The notes under the pieces: model-generated
Seen by the model: only the letters and a program-made list of their open reading frames with translations
Databases searched by the model: none
Told to the model about the DNA's origin: nothing
Position numbers and translations under genes: made by a program
In this document: piece by piece, positions 25,411 to 35,878 of the stretch
How the letters are laid out: each line of letters starts with the position of its first letter
Position numbering within the stretch: the stretch's first letter is position 1
From: Coriaria nepalensis
Lineage: Eukaryota > Streptophyta > Magnoliopsida > Cucurbitales > Coriariaceae
Direction of reading: 5' to 3'
Assembly (NCBI GenBank): GCA_027186245.1
Contig: CP114481.1
Coordinates: 5,998,501 to 6,062,500, forward strand
DNA: 64,000 nucleotides

Positions 25411-26706
25411 CTAGTCATGCTGAGGATAGAAGCCATTAACAGACATCCCTCCATCAACACAAATGATATGTCCGGTTATGTAAGATGATGCAGGTAAGCA
25501 AAGGAATGCTACTAGAGATGAAACCTCGCTCGGATATCCTAATCTCCTAAGAGGAGTTCTAGAATATACCTCTTCTACATACTTTTCATTACTTAGTACC
25601 TACAAGAACGAATATCTCAATATTATTACAAACCATTATCCTCAACAGGTGAGATGATTCATCATTACCTGTTCCGCCAATGACGTTTTGATGCACCAAG
25701 GTGCAACGGCATTTCTCCTTATATTGTCTTCTGCCCATTCACATGCCAAATACTTAGTAAGCTGGTTGATTGCTCCTGAAAATACAAAAATCATAACGTT
25801 TAATTTTTTTCTTTTCTTCTTCTTCCCTAAATCGTTGATTGCTCCTGAAAACATAAAAATCATGAGGTTTAAATTCCGAATACCTCTTATGGATTAGTTA
25901 CCTTTAGTTGCTCCTTGAAGAGACATGGATGTCAACGAGACAAAACCCAAAACAGAGGACATAAAGACAATGCTGCCCATACCAGATGTTTTCAGAAGTG
26001 GGTAAGCCAGTTGGGTTAAATGGAAAACCGATTCGAAATTGGTCAACATGAGCAATGCAAATTCTTCATCTGTAAACTCCTCCATGGGTTTCCTTATGTT
26101 TGTTCCAACATTATTAACCTACAACAAATTTCATAGCAATAGTATGTTAAAAATAGAAATGAAAGCTTATTAGAATGAAAGTAAACAAGTCAAATACAAA
26201 AAGGTGCTTACAAGAATGTCAAGCTTCCCATCAAACACAGATGAAACGGTTTCCATTAACTCCATTCTTTGAGCGCGAATTGAAACGTCAGATACGGACC
26301 CAGTTACAGGAAACCCTAAATCATTCCAGTTCTTCAAGCAGCTATTCAGCTCAGTCTCATTTCTCGAACAACTATGCGCTTTTGCCCCTAAATTCACCAG
26401 CTCCTCCACAATCGCTCGCCTAACAAGAAAATCAAACTAATTCTCATCTGGGTTTTGAAAAAATTGCATTTTAAATATAAAAGAAGAGAAAAACAAAACA
26501 AAGAACACGAACCCCATTCCGCGAGTGCCACCTGTAACCAAGGCGGTCTTTCCCTTAAGAGACCAGCGAGTTTGTGCCGGATTTGAGCTACTGTTAGTGA
26601 TTGGAAGCTTGAGTACAGATGTGATGTTTGCTAATGGAGATGAAGGAGGAGGGATGTGAGTGTTGGGAAACGGAAAGAGGATGACAGAGAGTAGTAATAA
26701 GACCAT
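25411..26706 (-). CDS. SDR family protein lacking the catalytic Tyr, SDR-C
   Basis: Five exons: 26706-26513, 26419-26212, 26118-25902, 25775-25669, 25599-25411. They total 915 nt, giving 304 residues. Exon boundaries and phases match SDR-A. The first exon adds about 40 residues including a hydrophobic stretch, [11 protein letters not shown], that could be a signal or membrane anchor. The Rossmann motif T-G-G-T-R-G-M-G and N-N-V-G are present. Where active SDRs have Tyr three residues before the catalytic Lys, this reads L-Q-G-A-T-K, so Tyr is replaced by Gln while Ser and Lys remain. It may be a non-catalytic or degenerating paralogue. Splice sites look sound, although intron 3 holds a duplicated pseudo-acceptor. 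Confidence 0.8.
25765..25872 (-). repeat. Tandem duplication across the exon 4 acceptor of SDR-C
   Basis: The stretch GTTGATTGCTCCTGAAAA plus about 20 bp occurs at 25765 and again at 25834, a 69-bp period. On the minus strand this creates a second TTTTCAG/GAGCAATCAAC acceptor upstream of the real one. Use of the outer acceptor would add sequence and shift the transcript, so splicing may be mixed. Confidence 0.75.
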
Positions 26707-27020
26707 GAGGTTGAAGATGGTGAAGGTGATTGTTAAACCAGAAAGGCAGCCATTGAGGTGAGAAGAACCTCAGCTTGTTGACAGTACAATGTTCTTATGC
26801 TATTGTTACTTATTCCACATTGTTCATTGTGTTTGGTCTTCTCTATGCATATGGATCCATTATTTTCTATTAACGTTAAGAAAGTCCTGCTTAAGAGCTA
26901 ACATTATTGAAATTCTTACCCAAAAAAAAAAAAAACAATAATTGTCTTACGTCTCGAATAATCGAATGTAAACATGATTTGTTTACATGCTTGCGTGGAT
27001 TGTTCATATTATATGTTCTC
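26707..27020. other. Spacer between SDR array and PTAC16
   Basis: Holds the presumed promoter and 5' leader of SDR-C on the minus strand and the 3' side of PTAC16. An upstream minus-strand ATG near 26752 opens a frame of only six codons. No other feature was recognised. Confidence 0.5.
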
Positions 27021-29130
27021 TCAGTCATCATCAATGTAGATGGTTTCTTGCTTAAACAACCCTCCAAACACATTCCTAACTTCTTTCTTCCCCTCTTCTT
27101 TTCTCTCCTTCCCTTTCCCTTTCCCTTCCTCCTTGCCCTTGACCTGCTTCTTCAGCCCAAAACCATTTGTACCAAACTTACGACCTGTCTGGTTAACCAT
27201 AACCACTTTCTTCGCCGGCAAGTTCTTAGCTTTTGCTTGCCCCCTCACAGTAGCAATCTGCACCTTAGGAATCTCAACCGACGAAAGCTGAGAGCTAAAC
27301 TTCTCCCATGAAAGGCCTGAACTGAAATCCTTTGCTTTGGTCAAAAGCGTTTCCACAGAAGCTATTCCTGCCGCTTCTGCTTTCTCTTGAGCTTCTTCTG
27401 CTAGAGAAGTAGCTTTTGCTTCTTGCTCTGATAGCTTTTTCACTTCTGCTTCTAGCTTCTTGGCTGCTTCTGCTGCCTCAACTGCCTTCTCTGCTGCTTT
27501 CACTGCCTCCTCCTCTGCTTTCGCCTTTGCTATTGACTCTGCGTACGCTTTTCTCCTTCCGTCCTCCGGAATTGCACTAATCAAACCATGTATATTAGTT
27601 AATTACCCAATTGGCAAATGATTAATACTGATATATATATAGATAAATAAGACACAATGTTCATTACCTGAAGAGCTCACTTACTGGCTTTGAGGGTGCA
27701 GATGGATCTGTAGAAACTTCCACTACCTAAAATCAGAGAATAACACAGTTTTCAGTTAGTTCTTGAACATATAGTTAGTTATATGCCAAATTGAAGCAGA
27801 TTTTTTGACAGGTTATATGTAACATGCCTTGTTTTCTGCCACTGCTGTGTTAGAGAAAACATTAGCTACTAAGGATGCTATCTGAGACTTGGCCACCTGA
27901 TTGATTAAAACATGAGTTTAAACAGATATAAGAACTCATTTCTAAATTAGGCTAAACAATAATAATTCAATGGATAATTATTGGATACATTACATTACTT
28001 TGTAGTCGTTTGCACCAGCGCTTCCTTCAGCTGACACGATGACATTATAGCTGTTCTCCGGTGAAAAGTCTTCGGTCAAACTAGTCTTGATGAAGGTATA
28101 TCTGACGTCCGTTTCGACTACTTTCTGTAAGAGTTCCGTCACGGTCAAAGGTTTAGATCGCGAGAAGAGGTTGTTAAAGAACAAGGAGATCCCGTCCAGC
28201 ACATTGTAGGTCGATGGAGTCAATGTGTTTCCGTCGTAGATTATCGCCACGTGTCCCACACCCGCTAGCTGGGCAGCCTCGATCACTTGCAGGGCGTCCA
28301 ATGTCGTGACTTCAGAAGTCGGCCCGTTTTCTCCGGGGCCTATTGTAACTACCACCTTACTTGCATTTCCTATTGCTTTAGCAATCGATTCTGCGTCTTG
28401 AAACGTAGACTCAACGGCATTGATGCGTTTTGATTCTTCGACAGATATGATCTGCAGTTTGGATTAAAAGTAGGAACGTGAAAGACAGTATCAATGTATT
28501 AAAGGCCTATTTAGATAGACTTATTGAATTGATATTTAGTAAATTTGAGGTTTAAAGTAGTACATTCTAATTATATTTTGTAAATTTAAGTTAGAAATAG
28601 TGGGTCCAAACTGGTCTTTGGTTCAAAAAAAGTTGATCCAAATGAAGGTACTAACTGCTATTTCAAACAGCAGTTGAACAAAAACTAACCTTGTAATTAG
28701 CAGCAAGACGGGCCAATTCTTGGGCAGCACCGATTTCGGGCACTCCAGCTCGGACGCTAAAACCTTCACGCAGAAGTGTCTGGGCAATACGAATTCCGGC
28801 CTGCCCTGTTGCCCCGGCGACAAAAACAGTGCCCGGATCTTTGCGTCTCGTGTTCCGGAACAACAAACCGCCCGAAGAACTAGGCTGACTCACGACTGGT
28901 ATCAAAGATTTCACATCTGGGACTTTACCAAATGTGAACTCAAATGGATTTTAATTTGAGGAATCCTCTGTTTGGCTGCCATCCTCAGCTGGAGTACCGT
29001 TGTCCCTCGGTTTGCCAAACCCGAAGGAAGGAGTTTTGGCATAGACTCTGAGCCTTGGGTTCTTATGTGTTAGCTTTGAATTGAGAGCTGTGGTTAGGAG
29101 AAATGAATTGGAACTGATAATAGCAGCCAT
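27021..29130 (-). CDS. PTAC16: Plastid transcriptionally active chromosome protein 16 (PTAC16), with in-frame stop at codon 60
   Basis: Five exons: 29130-28690, 28451-27999, 27896-27828, 27726-27668, 27576-27021. They sum to 526 codons, close to Arabidopsis PTAC16 (about 510 residues). PTAC16 is a chloroplast nucleoid/thylakoid protein with an N-terminal Rossmann fold. Visible here are V-F-V-A-G-A-T-G-Q-A-G (nucleotide loop), a C-terminal Ala/Glu-rich coiled coil (A-E-E-A-Q-E-K-A-E) and the conserved end F-G-G-L-F-K-Q-E-T-I-Y-I-D-D-D. The N terminus looks like a transit peptide. Codon 60 (28953-28951) is TAA between conserved segments, and the next in-frame Met is codon 73. The donor of intron 3 is GC instead of GT. 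The rest is intact, so the gene is either truncated, restarted at Met73, or carries a base error. Confidence 0.88.
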
Positions 29131-30563
29131 CGTGGTGGTGTTGATTATAAAAAACTCAATACTTTTCTTGTATATTCATGTCCCGGTTTTTGTTTTCAGT
29201 TGGATCCAAACACACCGTTATTGAGGATTTTGATATGTTTGGCTGGTTTGATTCTAATGTTATACAGGTGGAGAGGGGGTCGGGGATGATGATATCAAAT
29301 GGGATTGTGCCACGTAAGATTGTTTATCCATATTGTGAGAATTTGAGCACCAGACAGTTTGAATGACACTTTAGAGCCATAGGAGAATGACATCGTCTTC
29401 GATATTTTGAAGGACTTGGTTTATCAAGTTTTATCCACTAACTTACCAAAAAAAGAAATAAAGTTATTTAAAAATATATATATATATTATAAAAATGACC
29501 CACAAAACAATGCAAGGATGGAAAAAATAATCTCGGGCTCTAATTTGAGAAAATTTTAGGTATATTATTGTAAAATGAATAATTATATATTATTATATTA
29601 TATATTATTATTAATTTTTATATAATTAAGATATATATATATTCATAAAAATTCTTCTCTAGTTTTTAGTCAATATAGAATCAAAACGATGTTATTAAAA
29701 GTATTAGCTTCGAATTAACTAAAGAAAATCTCGCTCTATTATATTTATATTTCTTCAAATTATAATTTAGTTCGAAAAATCTTTCTTAAAATATTATATT
29801 TCAATAAGATCCTTTTAAATTATATAAAAATTAGAATTTTTTTTTTTTTTCGTAGTTTTAGCCTCAATTTTTATTATTACACTATTAACTACTTTATTAT
29901 CTTAAATTATTTTTTCATCACCACCTCCGACTCTTCTACTACTACAACCTTGATCTTTGTTATAACGACCCGATCTATTCGGACCGTTACTTTACTTATT
30001 ATGATTCATAAAAATGTGTCCTAATTTTTTTTTTAAATTACTATATTTTTCTTAATTAATCATAATAGTTTGCTAAGATAATTGTTTTGAAATATAGTAT
30101 TTTAAGAACCTTACTTTTAAAAAGATTTCTTTATTCATAACAAATATAATACTTTTAATGAAAATTAGTCATATATATGACATAAAACGTGATTTTTGTC
30201 ATCAGATATTTACCAAAAATCACTTAAAAAGTGCGAAAGTTTTAATAGTGAATTGTGTCTTATTACTACTACCCTCTCCACGAACATCCTCCTCCTCGTC
30301 AAGTCTATCAAGAGAGCTAGATTGATTGCTACCCATTTATGGCTACAACATAAAATATAATATGTGAGCTTTTTCCCAATAAACACAAATATAACTCGCA
30401 AAATGCAGACATATATGCATATAATGTATGAACGTTATTTAATAATTTTTTATCTCATGCAACTCTTACTTCATGTGTGTTTCAGTTCTTTTCTTATATT
30501 TTTCATATTTTTTCTTTCTTTTCCTTTTTTTTAAATCATGTGACTTACTATTTGGGCATGCAT

Positions 30564-30662
30564 ACATGCCCCATGCACATATCTTATATTGAATACGTAC
30601 TCCAGACATATCTTATACATGCCCCATGCACATATCTTATATTGAATACGTACTCCAGACAT
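30564..30662. repeat. 53-bp tandem duplication
   Basis: ACATGCCCCATGCACATATC and the following bases recur with a period of 53 bp (30564-30616, 30617-30662), almost without difference. It lies in intergenic DNA. Confidence 0.88.
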
Positions 30663-31802
30663 TCTATAATATAAGCATAAAAGGATAACAACCAATCTAG
30701 CTTCCCTGATGAACTTGCTGATGAACAACCAAATAAAGTCCCAGTCAATCACATTGACTTATAAAATTTGGGGCCAAACTTGGTAAGACCGAAGTATGTT
30801 AAGTTAAATCTCAAATTGAATTAATTACATAGGAGATGAAGTTTGAGCTGAACTATTTTTGGGCTGATCTTAGCAACCCCAAGTGCCTGGAGCCCAAATT
30901 AAGTCCAAAAGGCCAAACCAGGTTTGAATCCCTAACTGATTTCATAAGCTAAACTAGGAGGGCTGAACTAGGTTCGAATATTGAACTGACGAGCTATAAG
31001 TCCAGATGTTGATTCTAGTATTTAAGAAGTCATGCACGATCATATGAGGAAGAAAGTGATGAGAGCTGAATCGAAAGGTAGGTTCATTAAGAGATGACTG
31101 TTGGACTGTTACTTGAGGAGGTGATAATATGTTTAATTATGTTGTAACCGAAGGAAATCAGCTTTAATTGCGATATAATACCTTTTGGTAGTAATCATAT
31201 TAAAAGAGTAATTAATGGGAAAGATTGTGAATTAGAGAGGTATAAATAGAACATGTTCAGGAGATAAGAAGTAGACACTCTGTTAATTGTTGAAAGGATA
31301 TTATCGAAAATAACTCTGGTCTTATTTTTACGTATTTTTGTAAGTATTTCGATCAAAAGGCATAGTATTGAGACATATTTGTTTGCCATCAACATATTAC
31401 TTTTTCCGCTCATATTATATAAGAAACAATCAAATGAGAAATATCTTAAACTAGTTACAAAATGAAGGAACATTTATACACAGGCTGTATAATTTTAGGA
31501 CATTTAAATGTTTAAGGACCAAATTGTAATACTTTGAAGTTGGAGGACTAAATGGCAAAATAGGAGACAATTTTGTCTTGGCCCGAAAACAGAAGAACAT
31601 TCAGGGCTTTTTGGCTTCCACATGCGCTCCGGATTTGCTACCTGGTAGTCTGTGATTGGCTAATATACCACGTCATCTAGACACGTGGTAGACCTCGCCT
31701 ATCTAGGAGTCTCTCCGCACAGATCTTGACGCGTTGACCAATACGTATATAATCGGATGCAAACCTATTTATATTCACTCTTTATTCTCCATCTCCGGTC
31801 CG

Positions 31803-31829
31803 CTCTCTCTCTCTCTCTCTCTCTCTCTC
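31803..31829 (+). repeat. CT microsatellite in the presumed 5' leader of the TFIIA gene
   Basis: A run of about 13 CT units followed by further CTCTCTC. Pyrimidine-rich tracts of this kind are common in plant core promoters and leaders. Confidence 0.85.
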
Positions 31830-31882
31830 CGTCTGCTCTCTCTCCCTTCCACAGACGCTGCCAAACCTAAAACCCCTTTCCC

Positions 31883-31891
31883 AAACCCTAA
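31883..31891 (+). promoter_or_regulatory. Telo-box (AAACCCTAA) in the TFIIA leader
   Basis: Exact AAACCCTAA about 120 bp before the start codon, close to a related AAACCTAAAACCCC. Telo-boxes are frequent in promoters and leaders of plant housekeeping and translation genes. Function here is inferred from the motif only. Confidence 0.55.
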
Positions 31892-32011
31892 TTTTTATGG
31901 CTCATATAGGTATCCATCCCTGAATATTCTCATCCATTTTATCGAACAGTTTCCAATTTTAGGTATTACGAAATTGGGAAAATCGGAGGTAGGCGAAGCT
32001 AATCCTAATAA

Positions 32012-35000
32012 ATGGCGACTTCGACGAGCTCTGTATACGTCAATGTCATAGAAGACGTCATCAACAAGGTTCGCGATGAGTTTCTCAACAGCGGACCTGG
32101 CGAGGACGTTCTCAAGGAGCTTCAAGGAGTAATTCTTATTCCTCAACTCCCCCTTTTCTTCCCCATCCTATTACTTCAATAGATTTTCCCTTTTTGGGAA
32201 TTTTATCTACTATTGGACGTTAAGTAGCTTAATTTTAATCTGGTTGGATAGATTTGAGAGTTTTCTTTGAAAACGACGTATGGATTCGATCTGACTGTAG
32301 CTAGGGTTTTGAGGTTTTCTGAATTTGTGGGATTTAATTTTTTTCTCCTTCGTGGAGAGCCAGTATAAGTTGTGGTTTAGCTGATCCTGTAATCTATTTA
32401 GATGTGGGAGGCGAAGATGATGCAAGCTGGTGTAGTAAATGGCCCTATTGAGAGGTCAGCTGCGCCTAAGCTCACTCTGGGTAGTGCAATAACTCCAGTC
32501 CGTGATCTTAATATGCCTTATGAGGGGAACGAAGAATATGAAACTCCCACAGCTGACATGTTATTTCCACCTGTGGGTTTTTTGCTGTCTCTTTCTGCTG
32601 CATAATTGCAAAAACGTTTTAGTTTATTTTGGAATTTAGAATCTTATTAATTTTTATTTTTGAACTGACCTATGTTGCGTAAAAAAAAATTCAATCCATA
32701 ATGTGAGGTTTTGAAATTGTAGACACCGTTACAAACCCCGATACAAACTCCATTGCCGGGATCTGTAGAGACTTATAACATTCCTACTGGAGGAAGTGAC
32801 CAGCCTACTCCTGGAAATGATTCAGCTGCCAATGCTGCTGGTGGTGGTGCTAATAACACAGACCCGAAAGGTGGAAGACCCAACACATACATGGTAATAA
32901 TACTGAGCATTGCTATAAGTATACCTCTTAGTTGCGTTAGTGCAGTAGACTTTTCTCTAATTCTTTTATTTTAGAGTTCTAACATGGATGATAGTTGTAA
33001 GTTACATCAGAAGAGTGCTTTGATAATCTGAAAATTCTTGTTACAGCCACCTCCTTCTCCTTGGATGAGCCAAAGGCCTCCACTTGATGTTAATATTGGT
33101 AAGTCTGGTGCTCAAGTAGTATACAGCGTTGGTAACAGTGATTCTTAGGAATCAATGTGAATCAATGTTGGTTGTTATGTAGCTTATGTGGAAGGGCGCG
33201 AAGAGGCCGACAGGGGAACCTCTAGCCAACTCCTTACACAGGTAATCCCTACATAATGTCTCCTTGAGATGTTTTTTCTTCCCCCCCCCCCCCCCCCCAC
33301 CTCTCTAATATTCATTGATCTAACACGCATAAGTATCTTAAACTGCTAAAACAGTATAATATCATATCACGGTTTCGTGCTAACATTTGAGAATTCCAGG
33401 ACTTCTTAGCAATGTCTGGTGGAAAGAGAAAGCGTGAGGATATTGCTCCCCAGTATCAGACTAATGGTTTTATACCGCAGCAAGATGGAGCAGGAGATGC
33501 TGCCCCCAATATCTTTGAAATTGAGGTCTGTCGTCACCTTTTATTTTGCTATTTTGCTATTTTAAAGGTTAAACTATCCTCATAGTCAACATAGTTTCTT
33601 CTATTCTGTTGTTTGGGTACTTGGATTTACTATGACTAGATAAAGTATGACAATCATTTTGTAGCAACCACTAAAGAGGCAAAGATGCAATGTTTCTTCT
33701 AATTTATTTTTTAGGTACATCAGGTCCTTCGAAACAACTGTTTTCTTTGATAATGCCTTACCTTGAATGATTTTAATTATCAAACCAAAAGTTCTAGTAC
33801 TACAACATCAATTTTGACAGCATGCTTATTGATCTATCTGAATTATTTAGTCATAACCTCTTTTCAGGTAACTGGAGGAGCTGGCATTGTTATCACAGCA
33901 AATGCAAAGATGTCATCACATGCCATACGATCGTCTACAAATATTCCTCAATTTGATGGGCCAATACCCGATCCTTATGATGACGTGCTTTCTACTCCCA
34001 ATGTAAGCTTTATTCCTGTCTCTTTGTCTCTCTTCCCTGGTCCCTCTCCCTCCTCAATTTAACAGTTTAGTGCTCTTTAAATTCTAGAAGCAGATATTTT
34101 GGTTTTGTGCATCAGAGTTTGTTCATAGGTCTTTATTATTTTATATGTGTGAAATTCTCAATTTTTTTTTATTAAAAGTGATTAATCAATATTGGATTCT
34201 GGCCATTTTGAGAGAGCCTGACTAGAACCGGCTGATTGTTATGATTAGTAGTGTTTCCTGTTAATATATTGGAAAATGGCCACTTTCCTCTAGGACCATT
34301 TGGTATTGGAAACAATTTTCCATTTCTGTCTCTTTCCTGGTTTCTCCTCCCTTGATAATTCTCACTAGCTGATTTGCTTTTCATACCTTCTCCTTGCAGA
34401 TATACAATTATCAAGGTGTCTATAATGAAGACTACAACGTAGCAAACACACCAGCTCCTAGTGGTAAACTGTTGTGATAGATCTGTGGAAGATTACATCT
34501 AATTTGAGATGCATAAAGCATCTGTTACTGTTTCTATCTAATGGTGACCCACATGTTACTTTTTGCGTGTTATAGACATACCAGCTGGGACCCCTGCTGT
34601 TGTTCCCCCAAATGAGGTGGGGGATGATGATGATGATGAACCCCCATTGAATGAAGAAGATGATGATGATTTGGATGACGTGGACCAGGGGGAAGAGCTA
34701 AATACCCAACATTTAGTTTTGGCTCAGTTCGACAAGGTAACTCTTTGCTTCTATTATTTTATTTTCCCTATTCTCATCTACTTACTACAATATGTGAGTC
34801 CTATCACGTGGGTCTCTTACATGGAGACATTATAACTATCAAGATTTATTGACTTGTTATATTGAGCTAGCAATGCGTGTGTTTTTCCTTGGCCTTATAT
34901 TAACATGTATTGGGTAACTAGGTGACTCGTACTAAAAGTAGGTGGAAATGCTTGCTAAAGGATGGGATCATGCATATCAACAAGAAGGACATTCTTTTCA

Positions 35001-35113
35001 ATAAGGTGAGGTTTTTCTTGAAGCATATTGCACAAAATTCTGTTCCCGATATCAAAATTTTTCATTTTGATGTCTGTGCCTTTGTGCAGGCAACTGGAGA
35101 ATTCGACTTCTGA
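32012..35113 (+). CDS. TFIIA-L: Transcription initiation factor IIA large subunit (TFIIA-alpha/beta)
   Basis: Eleven exons: 32012-32128, 32402-32572, 32723-32893, 33047-33098, 33183-33241, 33400-33525, 33868-34002, 34400-34463, 34576-34736, 34922-35005, 35090-35113. All borders are GT-AG and the total is 1164 nt, 387 residues; the Arabidopsis protein is about 375. The N-terminal helical domain includes V-I-E-D-V-I-N-K-V-R-D-E-F. A non-conserved Gly/Pro/Thr linker follows, then a strongly acidic tract (G-D-D-D-D-D-E..D-D-D-D-L-D-D-V). The C-terminal beta-barrel segment has K-S-R-W-K-C-L-L-K-D-G-I-M and ends A-T-G-E-F-D-F. TFIIA stabilises TBP on the TATA box in RNA polymerase II initiation; the precursor is normally cleaved into alpha and beta chains. 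The start is the first ATG after the leader and fits the family N terminus. Confidence 0.95.
33281..33298 (+). repeat. C18 homopolymer in TFIIA intron 5
   Basis: Eighteen C in a row after an oligo-T stretch. Its exact length may be unreliable. It lies outside coding sequence. Confidence 0.85.
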
Positions 35114-35878
35114 TTTAGTTGGAGTTAATATCTACGATTCCATTTGCATGGAAGTTGGCTTTAGAAGAGGAATTCCAGAGTTCATCTTGATGTATCTCGA
35201 TGATGTTCCTTTTAGCTACTACTATAATCATTTTAGTGTAAGATTTGGAGGAAGAGGAGACAATGTGCTTTTTTGCTACTTTCTAAAAGTTTCTTGTTGT
35301 TTATAAAAGGATGAGCTTTTCTAGCCTTTAAATTGGATGTTTATGGCAAACGAGAATTTTCCACAAAAATTCCCCGTTCATTATTTGTAATTCCATCAAC
35401 TCTGTATACTTGTTAAGTCTATAGCAAGTTTCACGAAGGGAATGAATTGTATAGAACTTGTGGCTTTTTGACCGTATGACTGTACTCCAATTATAGAAAG
35501 AAAAGAAAAATGTTGAAGAAACGAGAAAATTTAGGACATGTTCGGAGTGGCGGAAACAAAATCATTCTCAAGTACTAGACAGTGCGGCAATGTCCATGTT
35601 CTTTTGTTTTGTTTTTTGTCCAAAGGCAATGTCCATGTCGATAGTACAACTTTTTCATAAATCTCATCGGAAAACGGCGTTAAACAAAAACAAAAAAAAG
35701 AACTGAAACGATGCTTGTCAAGATGATGATATAGCCCACCTGAGTTTCTCTGTGGCTCTTCAGAATTCATAAAAGGTAACCATAGCTTGTCAAACTTGAA
35801 TAAAGGTGCTTGTTTCGAGTCCATTCATCAAAGAAGTGATACCACTCCTCAAAAGACTTGCACTTCTTCAGCTCCTCA
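35114..35878. other. 3' region of TFIIA and promoter of Rubisco activase gene
   Basis: No further coding sequence is supported. Contains the 3' untranslated part of the TFIIA gene (to roughly 35500) and a leader upstream of 35879. A TGTCCATG-containing segment occurs twice (around 35590 and 35630). Confidence 0.45.

Larger units (their letters stand above)
29131..32011. other. Long AT-rich intergenic region between divergent PTAC16 and TFIIA genes
   Basis: No coding frame is supported. The part at 29440-30480 is very AT-rich with TA runs. The region 30780-31480 has a mixed composition including a TATAAATAG (31240-31248) and could be an old LTR fragment, but no partner is present in the window. 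The final 300 bp hold the promoter and leader of the TFIIA gene. Confidence 0.45.

Noticed and set aside
26735..26755. Upstream ATG before SDR-C on the minus strand
   Set aside because: It opens only a six-codon frame ending in TAA and cannot extend the protein.
33281..33298. C18 and the later G15 run as G-quadruplex candidates
   Set aside because: Single homopolymers, likely length-uncertain in sequencing, without the separated G-tracts of a supported quadruplex.
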